DNA of 64,000 nucleotides, from positions 496,001-560,000 of the forward strand of contig NZ_CP042596.1 in assembly GCF_009914315.1 (NCBI RefSeq). Direction: 5' to 3'. Shown here in pieces: positions 63,804 to 64,000 of the stretch; positions within the stretch are counted from its first letter, which is position 1, and every line of letters starts with the position of its first letter. The stretch is from Granulicella sp. WH15 (GTDB lineage Bacteria > Acidobacteriota > Terriglobia > Terriglobales > Acidobacteriaceae). A program made the translations under genes and the position numbers. The notes beneath the pieces were generated by a model that was not told the DNA's origin, did not search any database, and saw only the letters and a program-made list of their open reading frames with translations.

Positions 63804-64000
63804 AGTGAGAGGGTCCTTTTTCGTTGATTGACTGAGGTTATGCGGTGTTTGTTACAAAGTGAGGAAGCAGTCTCTTTAGGCTAACGCATGGGTGGGCGGG
63901 GGCTGGCAAGGGGGACAGGGCTGGAAGGGCGTTTTTTCAGGGAAAACTCCAGAAAAAAAGCTCGGAATCCTTGACCCTGAGGAAAACCCTTGGTATCGTA
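63804..64000. other. Right-end intergenic sequence
   Basis: About 200 bp upstream of the HAD gene. I see no start of another gene, no repeat-family member and no RNA signature. Confidence 0.6.

Overview
The window reads as the chromosome of an acidobacterium of the Terriglobia/Acidobacteriaceae type (Granulicella, Terriglobus or Edaphobacter-like). This is an inference from high GC, the menaquinone futalosine-pathway gene mqnA, a GlgM-type glycogen synthase, secreted plant-polymer enzymes (pectinesterase, GH1 glucosidase), the combined leu/ilv operon, a membrane-anchored MutS-like ATPase, and very many short palindrome-rich intergenic repeats. No virus, plasmid, secretion island, CRISPR array or complete tRNA is visible. 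The one autonomous mobile gene is an HUH/Y1 transposase.

Layout. 0-3.6 kb: 5'-half of ribD running off the left edge, an ECF sigma factor with an overlapping membrane partner, a divergent small membrane protein sharing a symmetric ECF-type promoter pair, then ftsY. 3.6-12.3 kb (minus strand): plsY-gpsA-ftsY, cinA, an NHL-repeat protein, a tightly packed ACT-domain/yacG/pgpA group and rimO with a large insertion; one plus-strand DUF4239-like membrane gene. 12.8-18 kb: FUSC-like membrane protein, GlgM/GlgA, GH1 beta-glucosidase, DUF3309 peptide and pectinesterase. 18.3-28 kb: MutS-like ATPase head to head with the SRP RNA gene, fabH, a DedA-family protein, mqnA, dprA, topA. 28-30.5 kb: small DUF genes (one a pseudogene) and a cyclic-nucleotide-domain histidine kinase.

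30.6-43.8 kb is the branched-chain amino acid locus. leuA-leuB-(membrane peptide)-(secreted unknown)-leuC-leuD-ilvD-ilvB-//-lipoprotein-ilvN-ilvC are all on the minus strand, with a divergent LysR regulator upstream of leuA. A Y1 transposase flanked by inverted REP palindromes splits ilvB from ilvN, and a perfect 3' half of a tRNA(CAU) lies between ilvD and ilvB. Together these genes make valine, isoleucine and leucine.

44-64 kb: envelope genes (Spy-like protein, two beta-barrels, a degenerate M48-like protein next to a TonB-like protein), galE, a DUF421 membrane protein, a large secreted lipoprotein, a VOC-lumazine synthase fusion overlapping nusB, acetyl-CoA synthetase, an OFA-family transporter with its 39-residue small subunit, an S9 peptidase and a HAD phosphatase.

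The most unusual property of the window is the repeat system. At least four families of short palindromic elements, nearly all with GAA/GAAG or TAAA loops, plus a GCAACR microsatellite, recur in most larger intergenic gaps. One copy lies in frame inside the MutS-like gene. One family (REP) brackets the Y1 transposase and has solo copies at two other sites, with compensatory base changes in its stem.
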